Positions 25,401 to 36,355 of a stretch of 64,000 bases of DNA are shown here, one piece after another. Source of the DNA: Ilex aquifolium (lineage: Eukaryota > Streptophyta > Magnoliopsida > Aquifoliales > Aquifoliaceae); NCBI GenBank assembly GCA_951799425.1, contig OX637407.1:27153691-27217690 (forward strand), written 5' to 3'. The notes below the pieces were generated by a model. That model was not told the origin of the DNA and made no database searches. It saw only the letters and a program-made list of their open reading frames with translations. Numbering within the stretch: the stretch's first letter is position 1; every line of letters starts with the position of its first letter. A program made the position numbers and the translations under genes.

Positions 25401-26171
25401 AAGATAGCATTTCAATAAGTATAATAAAATACAAATAGCAAAAGATCAGCAAAATGGGTATAACAATTTCTTCTGTTTGCTTATCCATAAAAATTGGTGA
25501 GTATCATAAACGAGATGAATTGAAGAAGGAAATTATAAAATAGAACCTCACAGGGATCTCCCAGACGGGGAAGCGGATTGAGACGAAGTTATAGAAACAG
25601 AAGAAAACCCAGAAGACCCAAATTCTTCGTCATCGTCGTCCGCTTCCTCTTCCATAGAATTACTCTCTTGAAAACTCTTGACCCTCCGTTGGAAGTCCCG
25701 AAAATCACAATCTATTGCCATTATTTCACTTTCTTGAACTTTCTTCTCCACCACATTCTCTTCATCAGACTCCCAGCCCAATGACCACCAACCCCCCTTC
25801 TTTTTAATGGCCTCCACCAAATCCTTTCTACCCGCATCCACCAACTCTTTCATGGTCGGAAACACGTCAGGCTTCTCCGATTTCTGCATAAATTCCAAAA
25901 TTTCCGCTTCCAATGCCTCGTCTCCCTCACTCTCCCACCCCTTGCACCAACAACAACAAGAAATACTTGAAAAACTCCTCCTCCTCAACCCCGCAAACCC
26001 TGAAAAATAACTGGCTCCGCCGAGGCTAAAACAAACAGCTTGTTGTCTCTGTTGTGGTCTTCTTTTGCAATTAACTACAAGAACAAGAGAGGGAAGGACT
26101 GGAAAATTCAGATTCCGAAAGACGGCGGGCGACAGGGGTAAGTGATATGAGGAGGTAATGAGGGAACCCAT
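19411..26171 (-). CDS. PTST2/PTST3-type (FLO6 family) CBM48 protein, eight exons
   Basis: Exons on the minus strand by splice sites and frame: 26171-25552, 25378-25215, 24790-24611, 24524-24310, 22577-22432, 22346-22199, 19665-19597, 19506-19411. They join to 1,638 nt (545 aa) with every junction GT-AG and in frame. The N-terminus (about 1-75) is Ser/Arg-rich like a plastid transit peptide. A conserved block EAEILEFMQKSEKP...KELVDAGRKDLVEAI...GGWWSLGW lies at about 86-135, followed by an acidic tract (about 180-193). Coiled-coil-like helices span about 365-470. A C-terminal CBM48 starch-binding domain (about 470-545) reads IVWPNSASEVLLAGSFDGW ... YPGRYEIKFIVDGIWRIDPL. Relatives (PTST2, PTST3, rice FLO6) act in the plastid; PTST2 works with starch synthase 4 in starch granule initiation. 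I cannot tell PTST2 from PTST3. The ATG at 26171 is preferred to an upstream in-frame ATG at 26210 because it opens the transit peptide. Introns 4 (1.7 kb) and 6 (2.5 kb) hold repeats. The gene appears intact. Confidence 0.9.
20440..20960. repeat. Dispersed-repeat-like sequence in PTST intron 6
   Basis: Text rich in gctcgagctc, aagcttgaga and ctcaagcttgacaag phrases, resembling the abundant short repeats seen also at about 29950-30230. No clean ends were found. Confidence 0.35.
22990..23357 (+). mobile_element. 5'-truncated LINE in PTST intron 4, with target duplication
   Basis: It is flanked by an 8-bp direct repeat CATCGAAT (22982-22989 and 23358-23365) and ends in an A-rich tail caaaaagaaaaaa. 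The plus strand reads a degraded LINE ORF2 C-terminus (an RRCVALTNLWTLWLDSDARI-like stretch followed by WGRIRLLATRF). This corresponds to the conserved LW..RN.RIF ... W..IRFLAS region. It is followed by the usual LINE 3' UTR phrase gtccttcatgtactgaatct. It lies antisense to the host gene. Confidence 0.8.
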
Positions 26172-26412
26172 GGTTCCGGCATTTCGTCGGACACTTGGAG
26201 AGCTCTTCACAAAACCGCAGAAAATATTTAAGGCATGCGTTGGGTTGAGCTATGGTACTAGTATATTATCTGTTGCCAGTGGAGAAGCGCGCCGGAGCAC
26301 GAAAAGAGAGAAGAAGGAAGAAAGAGCAGTGAAGCAACGAACAATGCTCTGCCCAAAAGCGAAACTTAACGGCATTCAATGTAATAAATGACACTGCTTA
26401 TATTTACAACTA

Positions 26413-27636
26413 GGGTAAATTATACTCACGCCACCTGATATTTAGTTTTATTGTACGGACACCCACTCACATTTCAATAATTACAATGAAACCCCAATGG
26501 TCAGACGGAGTTAACTATCTTAATAAAAAGACTATTTTTCTCCTCTCTTTAACACAAACTCAAACCCAAACCCCAACCCCAAGCCCTAATCGTAGTCTTT
26601 TACATCAGGGATCCCAACTTCTTCTCTCTCTCTCGGCGAAGAACCAACCCGAAATTATCGAACTTCTCTCTTTCCCTTAGCCCATCTCTTTCTTTGTGTA
26701 TGTATATATATATAGATACAGAGAGAAGGGGAAAACCAACATGAAATCGTAGAAGAACTAGTGAAAATTGTCAGTCCTTCCCCCATCACTGCACCACCCT
26801 CTAGTAGCCACCCTCATCTGAAACATCAACCCACCCAAGCAAAGAACATTGGCAGAGGGAGGGAGAGAGAGAGAGAGAGAAATCAAAAAGATCCAAAGCT
26901 TAAAAAATTTGATGGTTTTTGAGGTTAGATTTTGACCACGGTTGTTGTTGGGTTGTGTGTGTGGTGTGGTTAAGGAGGTGGTTGTGGAGATGAAAATGGA
27001 GATGGAGGTGGTAGAGTTTTGCTATACTGTGGTGGTGGTGTACGTTGTGTGGTTTGTGGAGATGAAAATGCAGATGGAAGTGGTAGGGTTACTCCGTCAC
27101 TAACAGTGGTGGTGCTCTATGTATGCGTGTGAAGAGAGAGAGAAGGGTGGTGGTGGTGGTTTCCATGGTGTGGAGGCGGCGATAGAGGGTGGTTAACTGT
27201 GATGGTGGTAATGGTGGATTTAGGGAAAATCTGATTGATAAATGGAATTTATATTAATATGTTGTATAATAAACAAAAAATTATAGTATTTACCTTATTA
27301 ATTTGATAGATTATGAAATATAAAATAGAAAAATGATAAATGAGAGATTATGAAATATAAAATAGAGAAATGATAAATGAGAGATGAAATAAATTATGAG
27401 ATAAGAAGAATAAATATTTGAATTTTTAAACTTAATTTTGAAGGATATTTTTGGTATGCTATAAATTATTATTGATAACATCAACTTTGACCGTAAACCA
27501 TTCTAACGTCTGTTAGTTGGAGGGATGTGATTGTTATAAGTTTTAAATGTCTAAGGAGTTTTGTGTAATTTTTGAAACATAAAGGGATGTATGTGTAATA
27601 AAACTAAATATTAGGATGTGTGAGTGTAATTTACCC
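26413..27636. mobile_element. Mutator-like element (1,224 bp), perfect 9-bp target duplication
   Basis: The ends GGGTAAATTATACTCACGCC and (inverted) GGGTAAATTACACTCACACA lie between perfect 9-bp repeats TTACAACTA (26404-26412, 27637-27645). Inverted similarity runs about 60 bp or more (tatttagttttatt... in both). The interior has a pyrimidine-rich, promoter-like stretch with (TA)n and GA-rich tracts (26540-26890). A stretch with repeated gaggtggt/gtggtggtg phrases follows (26930-27190). No transposase. It sits about 240 bp upstream of the PTST start codon, so it could touch that promoter. Confidence 0.9.
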
Positions 27637-27913
27637 TTACAACTACGAAGTTTTCAATGGATAGCCGAATCACACTTTGACCCATGTATGATCTTAAAAT
27701 TTTTTGTTTTATGTATTTAAAATTAAAAACCTCACGTTACATTTTGACGTTTTGCAATGGTAGTAATTTTTTAAACTCTTATTACGATAGCTTTAAGTGA
27801 CAATAGAAACAAATCGTACACTCAAATATCTTGAATTTGAATCTTAGAAATCTCTTGTGGTCTATAAGGAATTTATCCCTCGTAAATATTTTAATCTCGG
27901 TGTGAATAGTTTG

Positions 27914-28582
27914 TGATGATGCCTCGGAATTAATCTCTCAGGCCCAACCTGATACGGTCCTATTGGGTTTTACGAGATAGGCTTAAGAAAATGAAAGTTA
28001 TGCGATGACAGACAAATAATATAAGTGGTTCACCCTAGCCGACGGACTTGGGTTACATCCACTGTAACGGAGGCTCTTGCTCCTCGGAGAAATGTATTGA
28101 TCTCAAATGGTTACAAGAAAATTACAGGCGCAGGGCCGTTGAAGATTCTTGCTTATCTGGGTATTCTAGGATCAAGGGCAAAATACTAGAATGGTGGTTA
28201 GGAAGAAGACTCAGGAGTCGATCCTCACTACTTGCTTCTACTGTTCTATTTATACCGTGCCTCTCCTTAGGGTTTGTTGCTCTTCTTCCCCATTTTCCTG
28301 ATCTTGTGGGGACCTTTCTTCCTTTCCCTGCAAACCTCTCTGGAATCAGAGCCGGTTCCCCTTGTCCTTGGAGCACGTGGCGCAATAGGGCATACCTTAG
28401 GTTATGGGCTGAGAATCGGATCAGGGTTGGACTGTTGACTCTTCGGGCTCTTAGGCCCCCTGCTCTTGGTGTGGGCCGGTTAGGGCCATTTCCTTTGGGC
28501 TTCGAAATCCACATTCAGTATTTTCAAGGAGTTTTGGGCTCGGCTATCATGGTGGCCCAAGCGCAAAAACCTATCCTCATCA
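27914..28582 (+). mobile_element. Solo LTR (669 bp) with 5-bp target duplication
   Basis: It begins TGATGATGCC and ends CCTCATCA, with GTTTG on both sides (27909-27913, 28583-28587). A TATA-like TATTTATA at 28247-28254 suggests plus orientation. A 188-codon open frame (28048-28614) and a 130-codon antisense frame are by-products of GC-richer LTR sequence, not genes. No internal domain or second LTR is present, so this is best read as the product of LTR-LTR recombination. Confidence 0.8.
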
Positions 28583-28587
28583 GTTTG

Positions 28588-29590
28588 TCTTTGATCGAAT
28601 TGAGAAAAAGATAAATTAAGATATGTGTAAATTAGTCTAAACACCATTGATCGTTGATGTAATGCAATTAAGTAAAGCTACATTAAGTAAAAAATAAAGC
28701 TAAATAAAAATTAATTGATGTAGTAGTGCAATTACGATGCTTTGCTCCCCTTGTGTTTATTCAAGATTCAATTTTTATTGAACATGCCAGTTGTCACATT
28801 GTTTGAGGTTAATTTTTTTTTATTAGTGTAGAATATGGCCCATGATTTATGTATCATTTGTAACAGTGGTCTTCAGCTTCTTTGCATCACTAAATTTATC
28901 CGTTCTTGCGACCCCAAAAAAAAAAAGAAAAAAAAAAAGATATTTGCGTGCTGATTCGGACACCTATGTTTAATTCAAAATTGAATCACAATTGGAGTAG
29001 ATATTGATACATTCGAAAAATCTCAAACTATAAAAATAACGGATTTTTGGTACAATTGTACTCTTTACCTTGTGAAAATTTAGCTTTCATGAGAGGTTCA
29101 AGTCTCTTGAATGATAAAAAATGTGGGGTTGGTTGGTAAAACGAATTTCAGTTGTTTGGACGAATCGTATCCAACTATCTGATGTGAGTTTAAATCTCCA
29201 CGGAAGCGCAAGTCCTGATTTAACTGATGTATGAATTGATGGATCGATTCATCCACATGGAGTTTGTCTTCAGTTCTACTTGGACTCACGAGCTTGAGCG
29301 ACTAAGTTGCATTTATCTCGTCGTGGATAGACCATGAATTTTTTCCGTAATTCAAAAAAAAAAATGACAGAATCGAATTATGAAAATTTGCAAATTCATA
29401 TTCATTAACAGTCGTAAATACGTGTCTTATTATACAACTTCTGGATCAAAGCATGATTCCCATGCAAGGTGACAGGGCTCAAAAAGTTTGGGCTTTCACT
29501 GTAATCAAAGTCTTGGTCCAATCAGCCCATGAAGTCTCCCTTCTGAACTGGACCAAGTTTGATCGAAAAACTGATGAAGCCCATCAAATG
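28588..29590. other. Intergenic, no gene recognised
   Basis: AT-rich spacer with an A-rich tract near 28914-28940. A stretch at about 29120-29215 (ggttggtaaaacga ... gtgagtttaaatctccacgg) faintly resembles a decayed tRNA-derived SINE. Confidence 0.45.
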
Positions 29591-29593
29591 CAC

Positions 29594-29725
29594 AATGGGC
29601 TTTCTTCCGGTGTGGCACAAAATGGAGCGGAAAACGAACTAAACTACATGTGGTTAGCCAATGGGCTTTCTTCCGGTGTGGCACAAAATGGAGCGAAAAA
29701 CGAACTAAACTACATGTGGTTAGCC
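29594..29725. repeat. Tandem duplication of a 66-bp unit
   Basis: Two copies (29594-29659, 29660-29725) start aatgggctttcttccggtgt and differ by one base. They are followed by 16 C, A, CCCC and 17 A (29737-29774). Confidence 0.92.
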
Positions 29726-29775
29726 TTGTGGTGCCTCCCCCCCCCCCCCCCCACCCCAAAAAAAAAAAAAAAAAC

Positions 29776-30829
29776 AAGAGATGAACCACTTGTGATCGGG
29801 AATTTTTTATTTATTTGTTTAATATCAAAGAATCATCTCAGTTACACGTAATTTGTTGTTGATGAAAAGAATTGGTTGATCGATGGGAAAAACCTTAGAA
29901 TTGTGAACACAACAAGCCATAAATATGATTATGGTGATTGAGGTACCCACATCTAGGGCTTATAATCGAGCCAAACTATTCGGACTCGGCTTGAATTTGA
30001 CTTGTATAAGACTTGACTCGTGTTCTAAATTAGCCGAGCTTGAGTAATTTTTTTAAACTCGTTTTCTAAATGAGCTTAAAAGACTCAGTTTATTTATATG
30101 TAAAATAATCCAACTACTTTGATTCGACATAGTTTTCTAAACGAGCTCAATTTGAACAATTTTTTAAACTCGTTTAGAAAAATAAACTCGACAAACTAGC
30201 TCGACTCGCTTATCAATCATACCCACGTCTTGTTAGCCTAAGGTTCTCAATGGTGTTATCTGACTTGAGAGGTTAGAGAATCTTAACCCTAATATTAGTG
30301 TATGAATAGCACCGGCCCAAGTGCCAACCAATCCAGTGCGTCCGTAAATAAACTCTTACGAGATACCTCGATGTCACCATGAAGGGGATGTCGGATGCAC
30401 ATGTTTAGGGGTGTTAATTTTATAAATTAACATAATACAAATCTGATACGATCTGCTTTTTTTTTTTTAAACTCTCACAAATAATACATGGGTCGGGCCA
30501 CTGTTCAACAGAACATCGCATTTAACTTGTGATTGTAAAACCTGTAAATAATAATCTAACATAACCCTACATGACTCGATTAACACTCGACCCACAAGAC
30601 TTGATTTACTTTTTTTTTATTATACCAATGTTTTTATAACATTTAGAAACACAAAAGAAGCAATTGTATCATAAATAATGCACTAGAAGTGGAAACATGA
30701 CATGCATCACATTCAATCAAAATGCTTTGTTGGCACTATATCTATTACACATCATTGTCATTTCCCACCCCCCATATCCAATTAGGCTGTTTTAAAATGA
30801 AGCACTTGGTGCCATTATCATTTTTTTTC
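29776..30829. other. Intergenic, decayed repeats
   Basis: It contains gagctcga/actcgact-rich dispersed repeat text (about 29950-30230) and AT-rich spacer. No gene is seen. Confidence 0.5.
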
Positions 30830-31005
30830 ACATGGAGGGTGTCCAATAATTTCTTCACAATTGCACTTAAATGCAGCATCCAAAAGCTATACCACCAGAC
30901 ACAGCTCTGCTTTACATTGCCCCATCTAAGGTGGGAACTGTTTAAGTCAATCTGTAAGTGGACGCCACAGGTGTATTGCAAACCAATAGCACTTAAAATT
31001 GAGTG

Positions 31006-31181
31006 ACCGGTCCTTCGCCGGTCAAAGCGCCATGGGTTAAAGATCCCTGTAGGGGGACTGGGGCTTCCCACATCGGGGAAGTCTTGGGGTGTGTGTGTGT
31101 ATATTAGTGTCAACCAACTCTTCCCTTTTAAGGGGTTGAGTTGGTTTGACTGTTAGGTTTTACCGTTTCTGTCTAAAAAAA
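31006..31181 (+). mobile_element. SINE-like retroposon specific to unit A
   Basis: It is flanked by 11-bp direct repeats AAAATTGAGTG (30995-31005, 31182-31192) and ends in an A tail. Unit B has the uninterrupted site at about 41968-41990. The 5' part has a B-box-like gggttaaagatccct. Downstream lie cttcccacatcggggaag and, about 30 bp later, gtatatta. No similarity to the other two SINEs in the window. Confidence 0.82.
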
Positions 31182-32215
31182 AAAATTGAGTGATTGATCG
31201 TTTCTAAACTGACAATACTTATGTTTATCGGATAGACTAAAAATGATATTTTGGGTGAGAAATGATTACATGATTGAAAGATTACTTTTGATATCATATT
31301 TGCAGATTACAAAAGAATTAGGTGAATTTACGACTCAAACGAAGGTGTGAGTGACAACACAAAATCATTCAGAATCAATCACCAAGATGAATTCTTTTAT
31401 TTTTAAGGTTGATCCCAAATTTTATAAATTGTGATATGTCCCAGTTGAATTGTACAAATCATTTTCTTATTAATTCGGTTGTAATTGAATTTTTACTGGA
31501 CCCTATTGAGTCACATCTCTCAATTATTATAGAAAAATAAACGCACTTATTCTCGTTTCAGAAGCAATAAAAAAACCTTTTTTTCTTCTTCAAGTTGTGG
31601 AGCAAGTAATGGCTAAAAAAAACATCAACTTCCTATTTTATCCACACAGAAGTGCTATGTTATCATTATTAGATAGTGGTGTGATTGTTATTCATTCATA
31701 TGATTGACAGCTTCCACGTGTATTTGTCTATAATATTTTCTACATTATCTTTGATCTATGTGAGCCACATATTTCATCAAGATGTATGTGAGAGTACAAG
31801 TAAGACTATGAATGAATTCAACGATGATCCGAACCCGAATTTGATTATGTAGAGATGTATATATTGATATTTTTGTTTGATAATTTAAATATGGTATATT
31901 ATATTTTGAAGCTTCGAATTTGAATATATCTAAATCAAATTCAATTATGATGTGATACAAATTACATCTGCGTATAAATGTATGATGAAATTGAATGAAT
32001 ATTTGACTAATTGAGATGTGATTAGTTAAAATTTTGTTTATTGAGTTTGAGTTTTGATAAGATAAAAGTTTTATGCTAATAGAGAAAAAATGGAGTGTCA
32101 TAATGTATTTTGCGCCGAGTAAAATCCGAGAATCTAATTCAGTATAACTATTATTAAGCATGTATAAAAATTGTCCCGACAGGAACTCAAACACATTGGT
32201 AAGGCATACCCTGAT

Positions 32216-32838
32216 GGTCCGTTTGGTAGGAATGATGGAAAGTAGGAAAGATGGAAAGTAGGAGGGATACACTTTCTATCATTCAAGGAGGGAAAATAGG
32301 AATGATACACTTTCCTTCTTTTGTGTTTGGTTGGATGGATGGAAAATAAAAATTACTAATTTTTTTTTTTTTTTTTGTGCTGGCTAAGATTAGGGGTGAC
32401 AATCGAGTCATGTCGTGTCAGATTCGTGTTAAGTCATTACCGGTTTGTGTCGAACATTAGTCAAAACTAATTCAACTCATTTAACTAATTATGTCGTGTC
32501 GAATTGCAAGTTGACCTTTTTATTTTTTTATTTTTTAAATTTTTTAAATTTTTTTAAAATATATATATATAAATACATATTTTATCATTGTACTTTTATA
32601 TGAAATTAATGTATATATTAAAAGATATATAGACAAATAAGATACATCTCAACACAAATAATTAACTTTCCATTCACTTTCCTTCCGATTTTGGTGAGTT
32701 GGAAGGAAAGTTAATTCATCCATTTTTCCATCCTTCCTATTTTCCTTCCTTACCAAATATGATGTTTTATCTATCCCTCCCACTTTCCATTCTTTTAACT
32801 TTTTATCCTTCTAACTTTGCATCGTACTAAACGAAGCA
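32216..32838. mobile_element. Probable MITE with long imperfect TIRs
   Basis: The left text gtccgtttggtaggaatgat with gaaagtaggagggata is mirrored at the right end (gcttcgtttagtacgatgca ... gaaagtgggagggata when inverted). No target duplication is evident. The centre contains low-complexity T/A tracts and gtcgtgtc phrases. Confidence 0.45.
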
Positions 32839-35225
32839 TGAAAATTTCTGCACCTTAAATTGTTCATCAATATAAAAGTATCACTGGAAAGGGATCTGAG
32901 CTTTATCGGATTAAGTGCTACCTTAAAACACGTAGACATTAGCAAAAAGCACCCAAAGAGAATTTGGAGAGAATGCAGAAACATTTGGAGATTTTGGAGA
33001 GAATATATTGCTCAAGAGAAGAATATAACTTGAAACTTGGTAGCTTGGTTCCTAGCTTAATGAGTGAAAATAAGACTCATAGGCTCTTTGTCTTATAGTG
33101 AATGTCTAAGATTTTGCCAAATGACAACTATCTAGACTATCTCTAGAAACTTCTGTACAAATATATAAATACTTACTTATACAAGAATATTCTAGATTTC
33201 TTCTTTGAAGTTTCTCTGGATCCTTCTATAATCCTGTCGTGATAGGTGTCTCTTTTGTAATAATTAGTTATATTCAACCTCTTATGTCCTTAAAAACTTT
33301 ATTGTTTGTATATCTTGATTATATTTTCATCTCCAAAGTACCAAAAAAAAACTATTTTCATTAAAGCAAATCTGTGGTTTCATGTACTTGATAAACAAGT
33401 TAAGTTCATGTCAAACTGTTGATAAAATTAGTTAAATGAGTTGATTTAGATTAGAATAGTAATTGACACAATCCTGAAATGACAGGATATGACACGCTCA
33501 AATTATTTTTGTATTCTCCTAAGCATCTCTAAAGATTTTCGGATGAACTGAAATACATAGTTGATTATGAAATGGATTCTTCCCCTTCTTTTGTATATAT
33601 CCTATTTGCTCTGCCGGTACTTTGTGCTTTCTGATATGCATTTTTCGTTTTGTTTTTTACCAAAAATAATGTGTATATATATATATTACGGAGTGGGCAG
33701 GGCGAAGATGAATTTCAATCCATCCTTGTCTCCATTCCTGGTCAGATTTATACGGATGTATGTTCTATCTCCAGTTCAAAAGAGACGAATACTCATTTTG
33801 TTTCGATCCACTGTCATTCTTATCCACATGAACCTCAAAAATATACTTTTCCCGTCTGAAACATGTCGGGTGTCAACTCTCCCTTGTGTCTGATCTAAAC
33901 TCTCCACAAACATTTTAGATGCTCTCATGATTCATCCCATTATTAAGCCTTTGTGCCTAGCCGCCCAAGCCCTATTTATCGACAGTTACCATGACCCGCC
34001 ACCAACAACCCATTATCATTCTTAAGGGCCATCATTAACACTGGTACGTTATGCCACTTCTTGGAAAATTCACCTTGGATTGGAAGTCTTGATTTTAGTA
34101 ACCCATTGTTGAGGAAATGAGAGAGTACAACACTAGAGGCTTAACCAACATGTTTGGAACTCAAACTAACCTAAAAAAGTAAGCCTATAGGCAAGGAGTC
34201 TATTCACAATATATCGAGGTCATTTTGGTAAGACAAGAAATTCTTGTAAGAATTAGGTCAAAAAATACATAAATTCTCCACAAAAAACATATAATATCAA
34301 GCTCTAATAAAACAATAGGGATTACGTTGATATTTATTGGTCAAGTCTCCTACCATAATAAACATTATTCTCCTACTAAAATTCTAAAAGAGTTTGATAA
34401 TCAAACTCTCAAGTTATTTTCCGGCTAAAGTTGTATAATAATTTTCTAATCAAACTAGTAATCTCCATTTAAATAATTAAACAAATAATAATAGAAATAA
34501 TTTATATCTATATCTATATTTATACTAATTATAAATGTCAGTATCTGCGAAAAACTTTTAATTTTCTATTTTCCTTAATTGACTTTCAACTTATTTTAGA
34601 CTCTTTTATAGGGACTTCTAAATTCTTTTGAACTCATTTATTATGTTACTATATATGTAGTTGTCAAATTGAATTCTACGAAAATATAATATAATTTTTT
34701 TATAAAAGAATTATTATTTAAATATGTTGCTTTTGTACTAGTATAACAAAAAGTGTGTTGTATCCATACGAGTCCCATGTTAAATACAAGTTTGAGTAAG
34801 CCCGCACCTCAACCAAAGTCCAATGCTTAATGAGGTATGCAATCTACTACATTTTTTAAGTGATATTGAGGTAAGTTCACTCGTTTTGTTTGCATTTAAT
34901 ATGTTGATTCTTGTTACAAATATATATTGCTCTTTTTTGCAACATAAAGTTTTCACAGTAATGTTATTGAAACCTACAAATTTGACTTAATTTGTTAGAT
35001 CTAATTATGTGATTTTATTGTAACCGTTAGATTAACACTAAGTTTCAATGGTTGATGGAATCTACGATCAATCCAATAGCTATAGTTAATTAAGTCAATA
35101 AATTAGATTCCAATAACATTGCTCATGTCCTATAATCCAATGCGAAGGTCACAAAAAATCCAATACAGTCTAAAAGAAATAAGTAATAAATAACCTTATT
35201 CCTATTTTAGGAATGCTCATTATTG
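32839..35225. other. Intergenic, unit-A-specific, no gene recognised
   Basis: AT-rich sequence with short open frames (for example 33561-33893, +) that lack protein-like composition. gggcagggcgaagatgaatt at about 33695 and similar text near 60040 are old dispersed repeats. Confidence 0.5.
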
Positions 35226-35405
35226 AATGTAAAATCACGATGTATCAAGTAGACAAATGAATATTTTTGTAATCTCTACTGGTCTAACTCATATCCTCGA
35301 AAGAGGTAAGTAGTAGACAATCTTGTTTCAGATATGTCCTTTTTTTTTTTTTTGTATTTTTTTTATTAGAAAAAAATGGGGAAGGAGCGACCAGTAAGTA
35401 GTAAC

Positions 35406-36292
35406 TGATGAGCCCAAATTTTACTGGGCCGAGCCCAACTTGAACGGACCGAGAAAGCCCAAAGGAGATACTATTCGGAGTTGGGCCGTAAAACAATACG
35501 GAGGGCATAAAGGGAATTAGGCGGCCGTAAAACAATACGGAGGGTATAAAGGTAATTAGGCGACCGCAAATCAATACGGAGTCCAAAGAACCCAAGCCCA
35601 GGGACCAAGGGGCGCCGCCCATGGGAGGCCACCCGCTTGGCCACGCCCAAGGCGCCTGCCTACCCCTCTGGTCTCCTCCTCCTCCTTTGTCTCTTGACTC
35701 CAATGAAGGCCACCACTCCTACTCAAGTCCAAGCTCAGGATCAAGTCCAACCTAGCTCAGAGTCCTCCTCCGACAGAATAGGGACACAAAGGAGAAAATA
35801 TCGGGATACACACCGGAGATCGAATCCTACCATGAGTATACTTGCCAAAGTGGAGGAGTCCTACCTAAATTGTACTTACTAAATTGTAGTGACCGCCTCA
35901 CCGCCTCATTACACCTATATAATGTAAGCTCTCTCCACTTGGAGAGGCATCTTGTGATTTACACACACCACACCTCCTTGAGACCTCTACACCAAGCCTC
36001 TCTCCCTCTCTCCACCAAGAGCTTTGCCTCTCTACACCAAGTCTCTCTCCCACAATACACTGTAACTCTCCGGAGTACCATTATTCATCAATAAAGAACA
36101 CCAGGCCACCGCTGCCGTTCCCGAAAGTGGACGTAGGTCATCCGAGACTGAACCACTATAAATCTCTGTGTTGATCTCTTATTTACTACTTTGCCATTGA
36201 TTGACATTGATTGCTTGTTAATTGCTTATTAATCACACCCATTCGTATACTTGACTGTTAATCTTGCACGAAGACGATTTTGTGCATCATCA
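35406..36292 (+). repeat. 5' LTR (887 bp)
   Basis: It contains a TATA box (ctatataatg, about 35913-35922) and AATAAA near 36090, typical of U3 and R. It carries an extra attgacattg relative to the 3' LTR. Short open frames inside it are duplicated in the 3' LTR and are not genes. Confidence 0.92.
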
Positions 36293-36355
36293 GTTTGGCG
36301 CCGTCTGTGGGAACGACAAAGTTTCTATTGCTCTACTTCTTTGCTCATTGAATCC

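Noticed and set aside
26560..26592. Interstitial telomere repeat (aaacccaaaccccaacccc then gccctaa)
   Set aside because: Degenerate, only a few units, and inside a MULE; not a CCCTAAA array.
28048..28614. 188-codon open frame (and a 130-codon antisense frame)
   Set aside because: Lies within the solo LTR bounded by target duplications; no recognisable domain.
35637..36094. Short open frames repeated at 39598-40055
   Set aside because: They are in the two LTRs and identical by virtue of LTR duplication; not genes.
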